This document shows positions 32,101 through 42,005 of a stretch of 64,000 nt of DNA, in pieces. Origin of the DNA: Cymbomonas tetramitiformis. Its lineage: Eukaryota; Chlorophyta; Pyramimonadophyceae; Pyramimonadales; Pyramimonadaceae. The notes beneath the pieces were generated by a model. That model saw only the letters and a list, made by a program, of their open reading frames with translations, made no database searches and was not told where the DNA came from. Within the stretch, counting starts at the first letter, position 1, and the number at the start of each line of letters is the position of its first letter. The translations under genes were made by a program, and so were the position numbers. The stretch lies in assembly GCA_001247695.2 (NCBI GenBank), contig LGRX02035265.1:49596-113595 (forward strand), written 5' to 3'.

Positions 32101-32961
32101 AGCAGTTTTGGCACACTTTCAGGAATAGAACAAAAAATATTCTTCAAGGGGATTTTATAAAAAAGAAGGAAAACCGCTCATTAACCTAATGAGCAGTTTT
32201 GGCAAACTTACCGGTCTGTCACATATGAAGAACATAAATATGAATCTTGAGTCACAAGTTCTGGTCCCGCTCTTCATAAGATCTCTTATCATCCATTCTT
32301 TACGATCTTTTTGAGACAAGTTCCAAAACATTTCGCGTTGAGCAGCTAAAGCTGATGTGTGAAACATTAACGAGCAAAACGATTTGCACTTGCACCGATA
32401 AGTTGCAATACTTTCCATGTCTGATTGTGAAAGGTTTCGTTCTTTGATTGATATTTGACTCTTAACTTTGGGTTTTCTTTTTACTGATGTGTAAACTGCT
32501 CGCTCTTTTCCGACCTTAGTTGTTTTCCCATTCAGCACACTTTCACTCTTTTCGTCACCCACGGAATGTGAACTAAAGCTTGCTTCAAGGCTTTGCGTTA
32601 TCTCATTGAAGTCAACACTTGTTATCTTTCGCGAACTAGACTCTTGCGTGTTTATTGTGTCATTAGAGTCCGATGAGCGCTGAGTCGCGCGAGAGTCGCT
32701 AGTCTTTTGCAAGTTTGCAGTCATTGGAGTTTCTGCGCTTTTCGAGTGCATTGGCGTTTCAACGCACGGAAAGCATAATATCTCATCGTCGCAAACTGTT
32801 TTGTATAGCGATGAGCGAGGAGCGTTAACTGGCGATGAGCGAAATACGTCTGTTTCTATTTCTATGATATCGTCTTCCTTCTGGGTGTAGTATATTGCAG
32901 GCTGTGAAAGGTCAATAACTTCGTCGATAGCTTCGTCAGCTATTCGCCAGAACGGCCCCAT
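29123..32961 (-). CDS. Transposase-like protein (DGM-Q / LDN / GHTHENID family)
   Basis: Three exons on the minus strand: 32961-32212, 31480-31039 and 30951-29123 (1006 aa). Junctions are GT-AG (GTAAGT, GTAAGC; TTACAG, TTTCAG) and restore one frame exactly. Exon 1 (residues 1-250) is Ser-rich and ends with a Cys-rich CKCKSFCSLM segment followed by a conserved-looking helical stretch. Exon 2 starts VCSAFYQKVYKVSQG and holds a Cys cluster (CKRFSQCSVC, about 373-382). Exon 3 holds IIDGMTQWTTRLPH (Asp about 446), VQLDNVGTNK (Asp about 536) and VGHTHENIDQMFSR (about 570). This order of motifs is shared by a large eukaryotic protein family (DUF7869-type). The D, D and E/D residues fit an RNase H-like fold of the transposase/integrase kind; that assignment is inference. 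The tail is acidic. It is probably the enzyme that moves this element. Confidence 0.85.
31491..32211 (-). repeat. Eight 93-bp tandem repeats filling intron 1 of the transposase gene
   Basis: The palindrome CTCATTAACCTAATGAG recurs at 31529, 31622, 31714, 31808, 31901, 31993, 32086 and 32177, each followed by CAGTTTTGGCACACTTTCAG and an A-rich spacer. The last unit runs directly into the exon 1 donor: its CACACTTTCAGG is changed to AAACTTACCGG, which on the minus strand reads as the GTAAGT donor. Unit spacing is 91-94 bp. Confidence 0.95.
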
Positions 32962-33393
32962 CAGAAAAATAGTTCAAAAATCTTATGAAGCCAATTTCCG
33001 TGAAATGAAAACGACGACAGTTCATTCCGAGTTTCGTCAGGGGCGACAGCCGATGACTTTGAATTTGAATATTACGGTCGGTCATATTAAATTCATCGGA
33101 TCGATCGACCAAACTTTGTCCAATAACATCACTCTGTACTCAAGTTCCCGGATCGAGTGCAGATGTCATCAATCGAAATCGAGAACTTGAATGCAGATTC
33201 GAGTTCTTTGTCGCGTTCGGCCCGTCCAATAAAATACTTCGATTTGCAATTCTCAGATTTTGATGACGAGAGAACAAAACTTATTGAAACTCAATAAACT
33301 CGACCAGACTTCCTCACAATTCAAAACCTACTTTGCATAACACCGCTTACAGCTCATCGCCCTTTTTGTTTTACTTTTTCGTGAATTAAAATA
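32962..33393. promoter_or_regulatory. Divergent promoter region of the transposon
   Basis: 432 bp between the two start codons, so both transcription units must start here. It has CGATCGA and ATCGAAATCGAGAA-like motifs (33100-33250) and repeats of TCATCGGATCGATCGACC type, but no perfect TATA box on either strand. Which elements act is unknown. Confidence 0.5.
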
Positions 33394-35363
33394 ATGGCAA
33401 CTTTGGATCAATTTCGCGCATTAATGAGCGCAGGAAGCATAACACAGATACCCAACAAGCAGTGGTCAGTTGAGCGCGTACCTTCTTTAGACGGCCATGT
33501 GCTGCGAGTAAAAGTTTTTCTCGCAACAGCCGATGGGGAAACAGTTCACAAAAGTTTGCCTATTTTGCCAGCAAACGCAGATGAGAACCTTCGTATCTCT
33601 TTCGCTGGCGCTGCGTCAACCGCCAACGGCAATACCCCGCTGTACGTGCTGGCGGCGTCTGAACGCCCTCATGAGTATAGCGCTGTCCGTCTTGACGCTG
33701 AAAATATGCTGATTAGCAGCGTGGCGCCTACTTACACAGTGCGCAAGAACAGGCTGGATGAGCTGGTTACACGCTCAGCGTCCAAAGTTCCTGCTGCTGC
33801 TTACAGTTCTTTTCTGAATGAAATGTGGCGAAATTCCGAGAACCCAGACTTCTGGAAGTCTGCTGAGATATCTGGTGAAGAGTACAGTCTCTTGGACGAA
33901 TCAATCGATACGGAGATGGGTGGCACCGGAGTACTTCCAACCGCGGTAAGTTCAAAGATTTTTAAAAATCCTGTGATATTTTGTTTAATTATTTGTCATT
34001 TCTATAATTATTAGTGTGTCTTAAAAAACTTGAACAAAAAGCCTCATTAGCCTAATGAGCAGTTTTGCAACCTTTCTGGCCTTTAGGTTTTTTTACAGTT
34101 TGTATGATAACTACTGTCATTATATGACATGTGTGACTGTTTTACCCGAGAAATTCGATGACTGACCCAAACTTGAACAAAAAGCCTCATTAGCCTAATG
34201 AGCAGTTTTGCAAACTTTCTGGCCTTTACGATTTTTTTTACAGTTAGTATGATACCTACTGTCATCATATGACATGTGTGACTGTTTTACCCGAGAAATT
34301 CGATGACTGACCCAAACTTGAACAAAAAGCCTCATTAGCCTAATGAGCAGTTTTGCAAACTTTCTGGCCTTTACGATTTTTTTTACAGTTAGTATGATAC
34401 CTACTGTCATCATATGACATGTGTGACTGTTTTACCCGAGAAATTCGATGACTGACCCAAACTTGAACAAAAAGCCTCATTAGCCTAATGAGCAGTTTTG
34501 CAACCTTTCTGGCCTTTACGATTTTTTTTACAGTTAGTATGATACCTACTGTCATCATATGACATGTGTGACTGTTTTACCCGAGAAATTCGATGACTGA
34601 CCCAAACTTGAACAAAAAGCCTCATTAGCCTAATGAGCAGTTTTGCAAACTTTCTGGCCTTTACGATTTTTTTTACAGTTAGTATGATACCTACTGTCAT
34701 CATATGACATGTGTGACTGTTTTACCCGAGAAATTCGATGACTGACCCAAACTTGAACAAAAAGCCTCATTAGCCTAATGAGCAGTTTTGCAAACTTTCT
34801 GGCCTTTACGATTTTTTTTACAGTTAGTATGATACCTACTGTCATCATATGACATGTGTGACTGTTTTACCCGAGAAATTCGATGACTGACCCAAACTTG
34901 AACAAAAAGCCTCATTAGCCTAATGAGCAGTTTTGCAAACTTTCTGGCCTTTACGATTTTTTTTACAGTTAGTATGATACCTACTGTCATCATATGACAT
35001 GTGTGACTGTTTTACCCGAGAAATTCGATGACTGACCAAAAGGTCTCATTAGCTTAATGAGCAGTTTTTCTTTTTTTTCCTTTACTGCAGGATTCTGGCA
35101 CAACCGACTTTAATTCACCAGTAAAGCTTCCCAATGGCTGGACCGCATGCTTCACACAATCTGCTGTTCGGAAGGCAAACAAAGATCGTTTCGGGAAGTC
35201 CTCGGTGTCAGCACACCAGTGTCTCTGTATAAATTGTGGTAAACAAGGAGAAAAGCGGTGTGGCGGCTGTCACCAAGCAGTATACTGTTCCCATGATTGT
35301 GCGAAGCAGCACTGGAAGTCGAGCCATCGACAGGAATGTAGTAAATCAAAACTAAAGAAGTAG
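33394..35363 (+). CDS. MYND-finger protein (short isoform)
   Basis: Two exons, 33394-33945 and 35091-35363 (274 aa). The donor is a perfect GTAAGT, the acceptor is TTTACTGCAG, and the junction is phase 0. Residues 1-184 have no domain I recognise. The C-terminal exon encodes a textbook MYND zinc finger: CINCGKQGEKRCGGC, then YCSHDCAKQHW and HRQEC, with all eight zinc ligands. MYND fingers usually bind proline-rich partner peptides in transcription and chromatin regulators. A possible poly(A) signal AAATAAAAT at about 35405 follows the stop. The exon is best read as an alternative terminal exon of the longer gene sharing exon 1; a separate gene is less likely because exon 1 would otherwise be orphaned or the downstream exons would lack a start. 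Confidence 0.8.
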
Positions 35364-38300
35364 GCATACAATTACATTGACAACCGTAATTGATCAAGAC
35401 CGATGTTAAATAAAATATGTACCATTAGCTTGTAATGTAAAATATGTCTCATTAGCTTAATGAGCAGTTGTGCAAAGTTTCTAACCTTTGTGATTTCCCC
35501 TTAACAGTTTTATAATGAATATGAGTGTTGTTTCGAATTGCTCATTAACCTAATGAGGTGTTATCTGTTAGTGACTAACTTTGTACTTTTATATTACAAT
35601 ATAGGTACCGTTGACACCTGCAGCAGAAAGCGATCTGGCTGCTAGTCGTGGTCCGGGCGGCTCATTGTTAGCTTACGGGCCTGGAGAGACAGCGAAGGCG
35701 GCCAAAGAACAGAATGCCGAGCAAGCAGCGCAGAACTGGCAGTCCTTGCTCTCTTTGCCGAAACAGCGGCGTTCAGTAGCTCATTCTAATACGATTCGGT
35801 ATCAGATTGAGTATAACCACCGGTACCCCAGAGTCGTTGACGCCAAAGACGTCAAGGGGTGTACCTTCAACATACCTATCCAGTACATTATACAGGCTGA
35901 GGACTACGAGCGCATCAGGGATGAGGACCGTGCGCAAGTCATGAACTTGAAAGAGAGCATGGCTTGGAACCCACACGGTTTTCAGAACACGTCCCTAGTG
36001 TACGTTATATGGGCGGACTCTGGGGAGCACCTCACAACCGCGGAGGACTTTGACCCCAGTAAGGTGTGGGAAGGCGTATATCGTTTCGTGTGCTTCGGGC
36101 ACCAACATAGCCTCACCGCTCGGCGGGAGCTTCACCAAGAACAACCAGATAACGAAGCTTTTCAGCAGATCGAGTGCAAATTGTATTTTAATCTACAGTC
36201 TGACATGGTCCGATTTTTGGCTGACGAGCAGAACACCGTCGACCAGAACGTGAAGGGCAAGTCGCACCAGCAAATCATAAAATCCATGCGAACGGGCATG
36301 CAGGTGATTTCTGAGAAAACAATGTAACTTATCCATCTTTGTCACTTAAAGCTCTTACTTACTTAAAGTAAAAGAATGTTACTAACCGTAATTTCTCGGC
36401 AAACCATGCAGGCATCGAAGGGCCCTCTCCACAAACTCTATTGGCATTGTGGCATCACGGAATGGGACGTTCAGGCCCAAGACTGGACGGAGGACGGCCT
36501 GGTGAAGCAGTTGGAAAAGCACGATCCCAAGACTTTCAAGCTTCCTGCAAAGAAGAATAGGAAGCATGTCTACGAGAAGCTGTCGAAGGGGGACTGGGCC
36601 AATGTGAACGATTGGGAGCTTTTCGGGGGAGGCGTTGACAATGGCAAATGGTTCCCGGTCTGGTACTTTTTGACATCGGCTCAGCAGTTGCAGATTAAGG
36701 CGGAGGTGTTGCAAATGAATCACATCTCCTACGCCAACGAATACGCAACGAATTGGTCGATGGCTACAGTGCGTCAGGAGACTTGGGACCAGATTGTTAG
36801 AATCATGCATGCGTACGAATTGCGTATTCTGAAGGGGCAGACTAAGACCCCCACCAAGGGGTCGGGTAAGAAACGCAAGACCTGGACTCCGGAGAGTGAG
36901 ATCGTTGACATGACTACCGAGACGTCTGGGGCGGAGGAGGCGTTGAAGGATGTAGGTGCCGACCTCAAGAAGAAGAAGTCGGGTGGCAAGGCCAGGTCTA
37001 GGCGTGTTCCTCGAAGCGCCGGTAACACGTTGAGTGTCGGTCAGCCGGCACAGCCTTTGCAGCAGGCGATCGTGAAGGAGAGCGAGAAGAAGGAGTTGAA
37101 CATGTCCTTTTTCCAGACGATGCTCGGGTTTCACTCGGACGTGGAGGTTGATTACTTGAACGGCGTTCTGAAGAAAATCCTGACCACTGAGATCACCATC
37201 GCAGAGGCGATTGACACCCTGAAGAGGTTCAAGGCCCAACGCAACGTTCAGGCCTGGATCGTGTCGCAATCTGGGGTGGAGAATTGGACTGCTTTTGAGA
37301 GGAAATACGGTGAGACTTGGGCTTGCCAGGAGTCCATCGAGCGATGCATCAAGGCGGTGAAACAAGGTAAAAGTGGGCGAGGGGGGAGTCAGCTCACGGT
37401 TCCCAAGGCCATCGTCCAATTCGTCGCAGACTGCAACACGTGGCTTTCCCGGTGTCAGGCCGGAGAGGGAGACCTCGGGCGGCTGCCCGTCAACTACGTC
37501 CCCAATACAGTTAAGGTGTGCGTTCTTTCAACATTCTTTGTTGTAATAGTCGTGCTCCTCAACATGTAGTTGCATGTTTTATTGCGCTAGCAATTTTGGG
37601 TCATTCAAATATTAACAAGCGGTTTGTGGTATAATAATAGGTGGCACTTCCCTCCCCCCTTGTGGAGGATGGTAAGGAGGCAGAGTTTGAGAAAGAGTTC
37701 GAGTGGAAGACGGTTCAAACCGGCTACATGATCTACAAAGACGAGTTGACGAAACTCGAGAATGTCCCGAAGATGAATTACGTGGGGACAATACTGGACG
37801 TTATTTACGACTTCGATACGGAGCTGTCAGAGCACGCGTTATCCGAGCCCGACCTGATCAAGTTCATAGATGCCTTTGCGGCGCTCACCACCTCGCCGGA
37901 CTGGACAATATTGATATTTTGTGGGTTTGCTCAGCAGACTGGGTTCCTGAAGATCCTGGAGAGCAAATGCAACGGTGGGGCCCAGCGCATATGGTGGCGC
38001 AAGGAGAACCAGGATGTAGGTGCCAACAAAGCCATCCGGTACAATGTCCTCGAAGCGGCTGTCATCGGGTTCCAAATGGCGGACCAGGAGTCCGGGGAAA
38101 AATCCACTCGCAAAGCATGGATGTGCGACTTCGACTTCTCGACGAAGGATGCGGAGGCGGGCTCGAGGGCGAATGTGTTGGAGGGGTATTCTGTCGTCAA
38201 GCAACCCTTCCGAGACGAGGGGAAAGTGGTATGCGCTCACCAGAAGCCCCAGCACCTGCTAATCGAGCTCATCAACTGCCACATGATGGGACCCGCACCT

Positions 38301-38789
38301 TTCGCCCAGTTAAACAACGATTCGTCACCCAACTGGATCTTGGATGCGGGGTGTGGGGTCGCGACGGCCACAATGGCAGCTCTCCGGTGCGGCTTGAACG
38401 CTGTCGCGTTCGACTCCGACCAAGACATGGTGAATGCAGCCAGTCAGCGGATTGGGAACATTAACGACGAGCCTAACGGCGATACGGAATGCATGTCACT
38501 CGAGGAAACGGCGAAGCTCAAAGAGGAAGCACGCATAGAGGAGGAAAACCTCAAAAGGGCGAAAGAAATCGCCGACTGCGCTAAGGACATGGAGGAGTCG
38601 GCTGATGAGGACGGTGAAGAACCCGCTGAAGATCCACCCGCTGAAACCGGCACGGCTTCTGGGCAACCCGAGGCAGGAGAAGGAGAGGAAGGAGAAGATG
38701 GAGATGAAGAGGAAGAAGAAGAGGCAGGAGAAGGCGAACCAGGAGACAACGATCCCCCCGCACCTACCGACGACGCACCAGCCGAGTAA
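33394..38789 (+). CDS. ParB-like / DNA methyltransferase-like protein (long isoform)
   Basis: Inferred exons 33394-33945, 35605-36303, 36412-37515, 37641-38789 (1167 aa), all introns phase 0 with GT-AG ends; a good branch site ACTAAC stands at 36381. Exon 1 is shared with the MYND isoform. Residues about 271-396 resemble a ParB/sulfiredoxin-like domain: a NLKESM helix, a YRFVCFGHQHSLTARREL box and FLADEQNTVDQN. A basic linker (about 560-610: KKRK, KKKKSGGKARSRR) may be a nuclear signal. Exon 4 (786-1167) looks like a beta-class DNA N4/N6 methyltransferase: DVIY at about 838 in place of DPPY, WWRKENQDVGANKAIRYN, AHQKPQHLLIELI (about 984-996) and the SAM-binding ILDAGCGVATATMAAL (about 1018-1033). 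The tail is strongly acidic. The altered motif IV makes activity doubtful. ParB joined to such enzymes is otherwise a bacterial and phage arrangement. Confidence 0.72.
33946..35090 (+). repeat. 145-bp tandem repeats filling intron 1 of the plus-strand gene
   Basis: Seven full units plus a partial one. The palindrome CTCATTAGCCTAATGAG stands at 34043, 34186, 34331, 34476, 34621, 34766 and 34911 (spacing 143-145), and as CTCATTAGCTTAATGAG at 35045, just before the acceptor. The flank GCAGTTTTGCAA-CTTTCTGG is shared with the repeats in the opposite gene, while the rest of the unit differs. Each unit also has an open minus-strand frame, which is only a shadow. Confidence 0.95.
35448..35560 (+). 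repeat. Two more palindrome copies in the intron before exon D
   Basis: CTCATTAGCTTAATGAGCAG at about 35449, followed by TTGTGCAAAGTTTCTAACC, is a clear single copy of the repeat. CTCATTAACCTAATGAG stands again at about 35542. They lie between the MYND stop and the acceptor at 35604. Confidence 0.85.
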
Positions 38790-38833
38790 ATAGTGCACGC
38801 CGTGCCAAATGCCTGTCTTGAACCTGGAATGAA

Positions 38834-39173
38834 CGCAGATACCGCGTAGATTGTGGTCGCAGTGCTAACAGCTAGCCCTGAACATTAATAAAACACATGT
38901 ACAAAATGAAATTAGTCACCGCATCATATTTTGTATCGTGTTTACCACATTGAATGCTTGCATGTGCTTGTGAATGTATTATGAACACTCATACGTACGT
39001 ATCCGAGCAGATACCGCGTAGACTGTGGTCGCAGTGCTAACAGCTAGTCCCGAACATTAATAAAACACATGTACAAAATGAAATTAGTCACCGCATCATA
39101 TTTTGTATCGTGTTTACCACATTGAATGCTTGCATGTGCTTGTGAATTTATTATAAGCACTCATACGTACGTA
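38834..39173 (+). repeat. Duplicated 3' UTR of the long gene
   Basis: A 165-bp segment with a poly(A) signal (TTAATAAAACACATG, first copy at about 38886, second at about 39058) is present twice in direct tandem (38834-39002 and 39009-39173) with only a few changes. Both copies lie before the right terminal repeat. Confidence 0.9.
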
Positions 39174-39296
39174 TCTATTAGCCTCACCGGCACCCGCGTT
39201 TATACGTGCGTCTCGCGTCTCGTCGGAAAATACGTTATTTTCGTACGCCTTGGAATTATTTAGCTATCTATAATTAAATTGAAAAATGACATTCCA

Positions 39297-39324
39297 TAAT
39301 GTCGTTTTCATCGAATAGCGTGTT
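39297..39324 (-). repeat. Right terminal inverted repeat
   Basis: Reverse complement of the left end. The adjacent inner sequence GACATTCCATAATGTC is an inverted pair of the GACATT subterminal motif. Confidence 0.85.
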
Positions 39325-41433
39325 TTTTTCACATAACATACTAATTGAATGGCATTCTCCATTACCATCTGATTGGTTTGATACACCTCTTTTTAAAGGG
39401 GGAGGAAGGAGTATAGATTCATTCATTCTTCATACAGCTGCCACAAATTGATTTACATCATTTTGATTTTACATCATTGTGATTTTGCTTGGAAGATTAA
39501 AAATCTTATGAAAAGTTCCAGCATCTGTGTATAGCAGTCATAAAGTTTGATGACACGGTACACCATGCCGATTGAAGCATCAAATGAAGTCTTTATTTGA
39601 CTTACTGACACATGAAGTTCATTATGAAGAAATCATAGATGCATATTTCTCCGGCTCTATCATATTATATGAAGGGCACTGACATAGGAGAACGATGGGT
39701 TTTTAAATGTGAATAAGCTATATTGTAAGCTTACGACCATTACTTTGACGTCAACAGCCTGCGATGCTGATTGTTGAATTTCAAGAGTTGAAGGATTCGT
39801 TGAATCAGCCATGGTAACATGTGGTTTGATTGATGAATTGTTGATCCATGGTTTTCCCCCAAATCTAGAGAAGCTGGCGCACAAGTTATTGCCAATGTCT
39901 GAAGGAAAGCATCTGAGCCAAGGATTGCCATTTGTGCCATTCAGGCATCGAATTCCATAACAGCAAAGCCGAGTGAGTGAGATCCGCCGCTCTAGCTATT
40001 TGCCCGTCATTCCTTCCAGGTTCATGACAAGAGACAATTCATCAAAGTCATACACCAATGCATAAATCACATGTATGGTTGCACAGTTTGTATCCGAATG
40101 CAATCCCATAGAGGTTAAGCATCTAGACAACAACTCTGGCCAGCAAAAAGCCTTCCTCTCTTCGGATATCTTGAGCATTCTCATTTCCAGCTCCATTGTA
40201 ATCAAGGAAGCATCATGCCTGTGCCTCGCCGGAACGCTGATCCTCAAAGCCGCACGCTTGAATCGAGCCTTACGAGACAATGACCTTTGGCCGGTGGGGC
40301 GTCAACCCCTTATCAACTCCTGAACACTTGTTAACACCTGGATAAAATTAACATGATGCAACTTAAGTGGGATTATAAGTTCCACATAATCATATTGTCT
40401 ACGTATGCTGAAGGCATAACTGCCGCATATGGTCACGATAGGTCGTAGCTTCTATAACATTGTGGCTTCTGAGTCAAAAGCTGATAGCCGATGACTTTGG
40501 CCAATGATTGCCGACCGAATAATAATCAGGGCTGCATCCCAAAAACTGCAGGGCTGCATCCCAAGAACTGCAGGGCTACATCCCTAACATTTTTACACTG
40601 CATCAAATTGATATGGCAGGAGCAGGAAATTGATCCTTCCTTGCTAAGGTGTAGTGAGCCTTGTACCAAATCATACCCTTGCACAGATACGCATACATGC
40701 GGGTACCATATCTGTGGATAAATAAAAACTGCTATGCTACTTTTGCCAGACCGTGGTTTGTCATTCGGATCTTATGGCCAGTAATCTGCAGCTACCGGAT
40801 ACTGAGGTGGACGGAGTTGTGATCCTGAGTTATGATTGACATACATAACTAAACGAATTTCACATTAGTACGTTGTCGAATCCAATCTATGAAATGTTCG
40901 TCAGTGCGCGCGTACCGGACCGAAAAAAAAGGAGTCTGGCAGATCGGGTGAGGATTTAAAGTGGACTCATAGAGACCCTCCGATATCTCGTTAAGCAGGG
41001 CCCACTCCGTTTGCATTAAACCAAGCCTGAAAGGGACCCTCCATAGTATTCCTGTGAACCTCGGGGGAGTAAGCTCTCTGAGGGGAGGAAGAGGTGGATG
41101 CATTATATAAAGCCGTAAAAACGTCACTCTGAAATACGATACGAACGGCAGCGCAATATCTACCCGTAACGTAAACCTCGGAAGATACCTTGAAACGTCA
41201 CTCTGAAATACGATACGCAATTCATGGGGGCTACATCCTAAGAACTGTAGGGCTATATGCCTAAGGTGAGGGTTTAAAGTGGACTCGGTCCCCCCCGATA
41301 TCCTAAAACACCTTGAGGGACGCCTCATCGGTGTAAGAAGACTGGTACCAGCTCAACAACAAAGACATCAAAGACATATACAAAGGTATGCACCCTATAT
41401 TGTGAGGTCACAACTCTTCTAAGAGGGGAGATC
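39325..41433. other. Flank of the transposon with decayed repeats
   Basis: 39660-40300 has short frames on the minus strand with Trp/Pro-rich, protein-like stretches (for example PEWHKWQSLAQM in one frame) broken by stops and frameshifts, probably a decayed coding element. 40529-40584 and 41228-41261 are the short dispersed repeat. 40950-41300 repeats GGTTTAAAGTGGACTC and ACGTCACTCTGAAATACGATACG twice. No intact gene. Confidence 0.45.
40622..40830 (+). repeat. Inverted partner of 44075-44272
   Basis: From GGAAATTGATCCTTCCTTGC to GCTACCGGATACTGAGGT, this matches the reverse complement of 44075-44272 with small indels. It includes TGGATAAATAAAAACTGC, which may be the poly(A) signal of an LTR. 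It is probably an LTR/leader fragment of the same retroelement in opposite orientation. Confidence 0.75.
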
Positions 41434-42005
41434 TGTCAAGGATATGACCGATGACATATGTGTCATACGTGTCATACCTGTCATACATGTCATGTCATGT
41501 CATGTCATGCCATGTCATGTCATGTCATGTCATGTCATGTCATGTCATGTCATATGTTATAATGACATACAGTCGTCGAGTATTGTCAGTACGGTCGACT
41601 ATGACATGTACAGTCATAATGTCTGTCATCCACTCACCATGAGTGACATCTGTCATCGAGAGGCCGGTTACGGCATCTCGATGGCGAAGCAAGACAAGTT
41701 CTTGAAGAACGAACTGTTCTGAGAGGACGCGTCTTCGCTTCAAGCATGAACTGAACAGCATGCGAGTATCAAATGGCCAATTCGACCAGCCGATACGGTT
41801 AGTTCACCCAATGCTCTCGGGTTCACAACCCGATGGTGGTAACGCTTATGAAGCGTGAGGGCATTGAGGTATATGAGGAGCATTGCGCTCAAGCAGACAC
41901 TTCTGGACACCAGAGACTGCACTCATACCCCACCAAATATCATTGCGTGTTGCTACAGTTCAATAGCAGCCGCATAGTCTTTAAGGTCGATATCCAACCT
42001 TGACA
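41434..42005 (-). repeat. LTR family B, unsplit copy
   Basis: 572 bp with inverted ends TGTCAAGG / CCTTGACA. It holds an (ATGTC)n microsatellite at 41487-41552. It matches the split copy at 10547-10686 plus 24102-24493. On the minus strand it follows the methyltransferase-like ORF, whose last 22 codons lie in it, as expected for a 3' LTR. Confidence 0.8.
41487..41552. repeat. (ATGTC)n microsatellite
   Basis: About thirteen pentamer units inside the LTR. The copies at 10560-10630 and 46900-46970 have shorter, imperfect versions, so most of the LTR length difference comes from here. Confidence 0.9.

Larger units (their letters stand above)
28807..39324. mobile_element. 10.5-kb DNA transposon with transposase, MYND and ParB-methyltransferase genes
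   Basis: The ends are inverted repeats of at least 28 bp: AACACGCTATTCGATGAAA then two differing bases then GACATTA (28807-28834, and the reverse complement at 39297-39324; 26 of 28 identical). Inside each end the heptamer GACATTA recurs once more. A TTTT stands next to each end, so a 4-bp target duplication is possible but not provable in a T-run. Two transcription units diverge from 32962-33393: a minus-strand transposase-like gene and a plus-strand unit with a MYND-finger isoform and a ParB plus DNA-methyltransferase isoform. All reading frames are intact and all inferred splice junctions are in phase. The superfamily is uncertain. No annotated element with this cargo is known to me. Confidence 0.82.

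Noticed and set aside
34083..34993. Six minus-strand frames of about 72 codons with the same sequence
   Set aside because: They arise from the 145-bp satellite and are repeated because the DNA is.
31491..35090. CRISPR-like arrays of a palindromic repeat with regular spacing
   Set aside because: The spacers between palindromes are copies of each other, the arrays lie inside introns of eukaryotic-type genes, and there are no cas genes. They are tandem satellites.
36382..37419. 345-codon open frame on the minus strand
   Set aside because: It is the antisense shadow of exon E of the ParB-methyltransferase gene; its composition (Leu/Arg/His-rich) is what GC-rich codons give on the opposite strand, and it has no domain.
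37703..38464. 253-codon plus-strand frame overlapping exon F
   Set aside because: Out-of-frame shadow; exon F has the methyltransferase motifs and fits the splice phases.
33394..38789. Bacterial or phage contamination, suggested by ParB and methyltransferase domains
   Set aside because: The domains are spread over exons with consensus GT-AG junctions and a branch site, and the unit lies between transposon ends in eukaryotic repeats.
40849..41328. 159-codon minus-strand frame
   Set aside because: It spans two copies of a noncoding repeat (GGTTTAAAGTGGACTC), which explains its internal peptide repeat; no domain.
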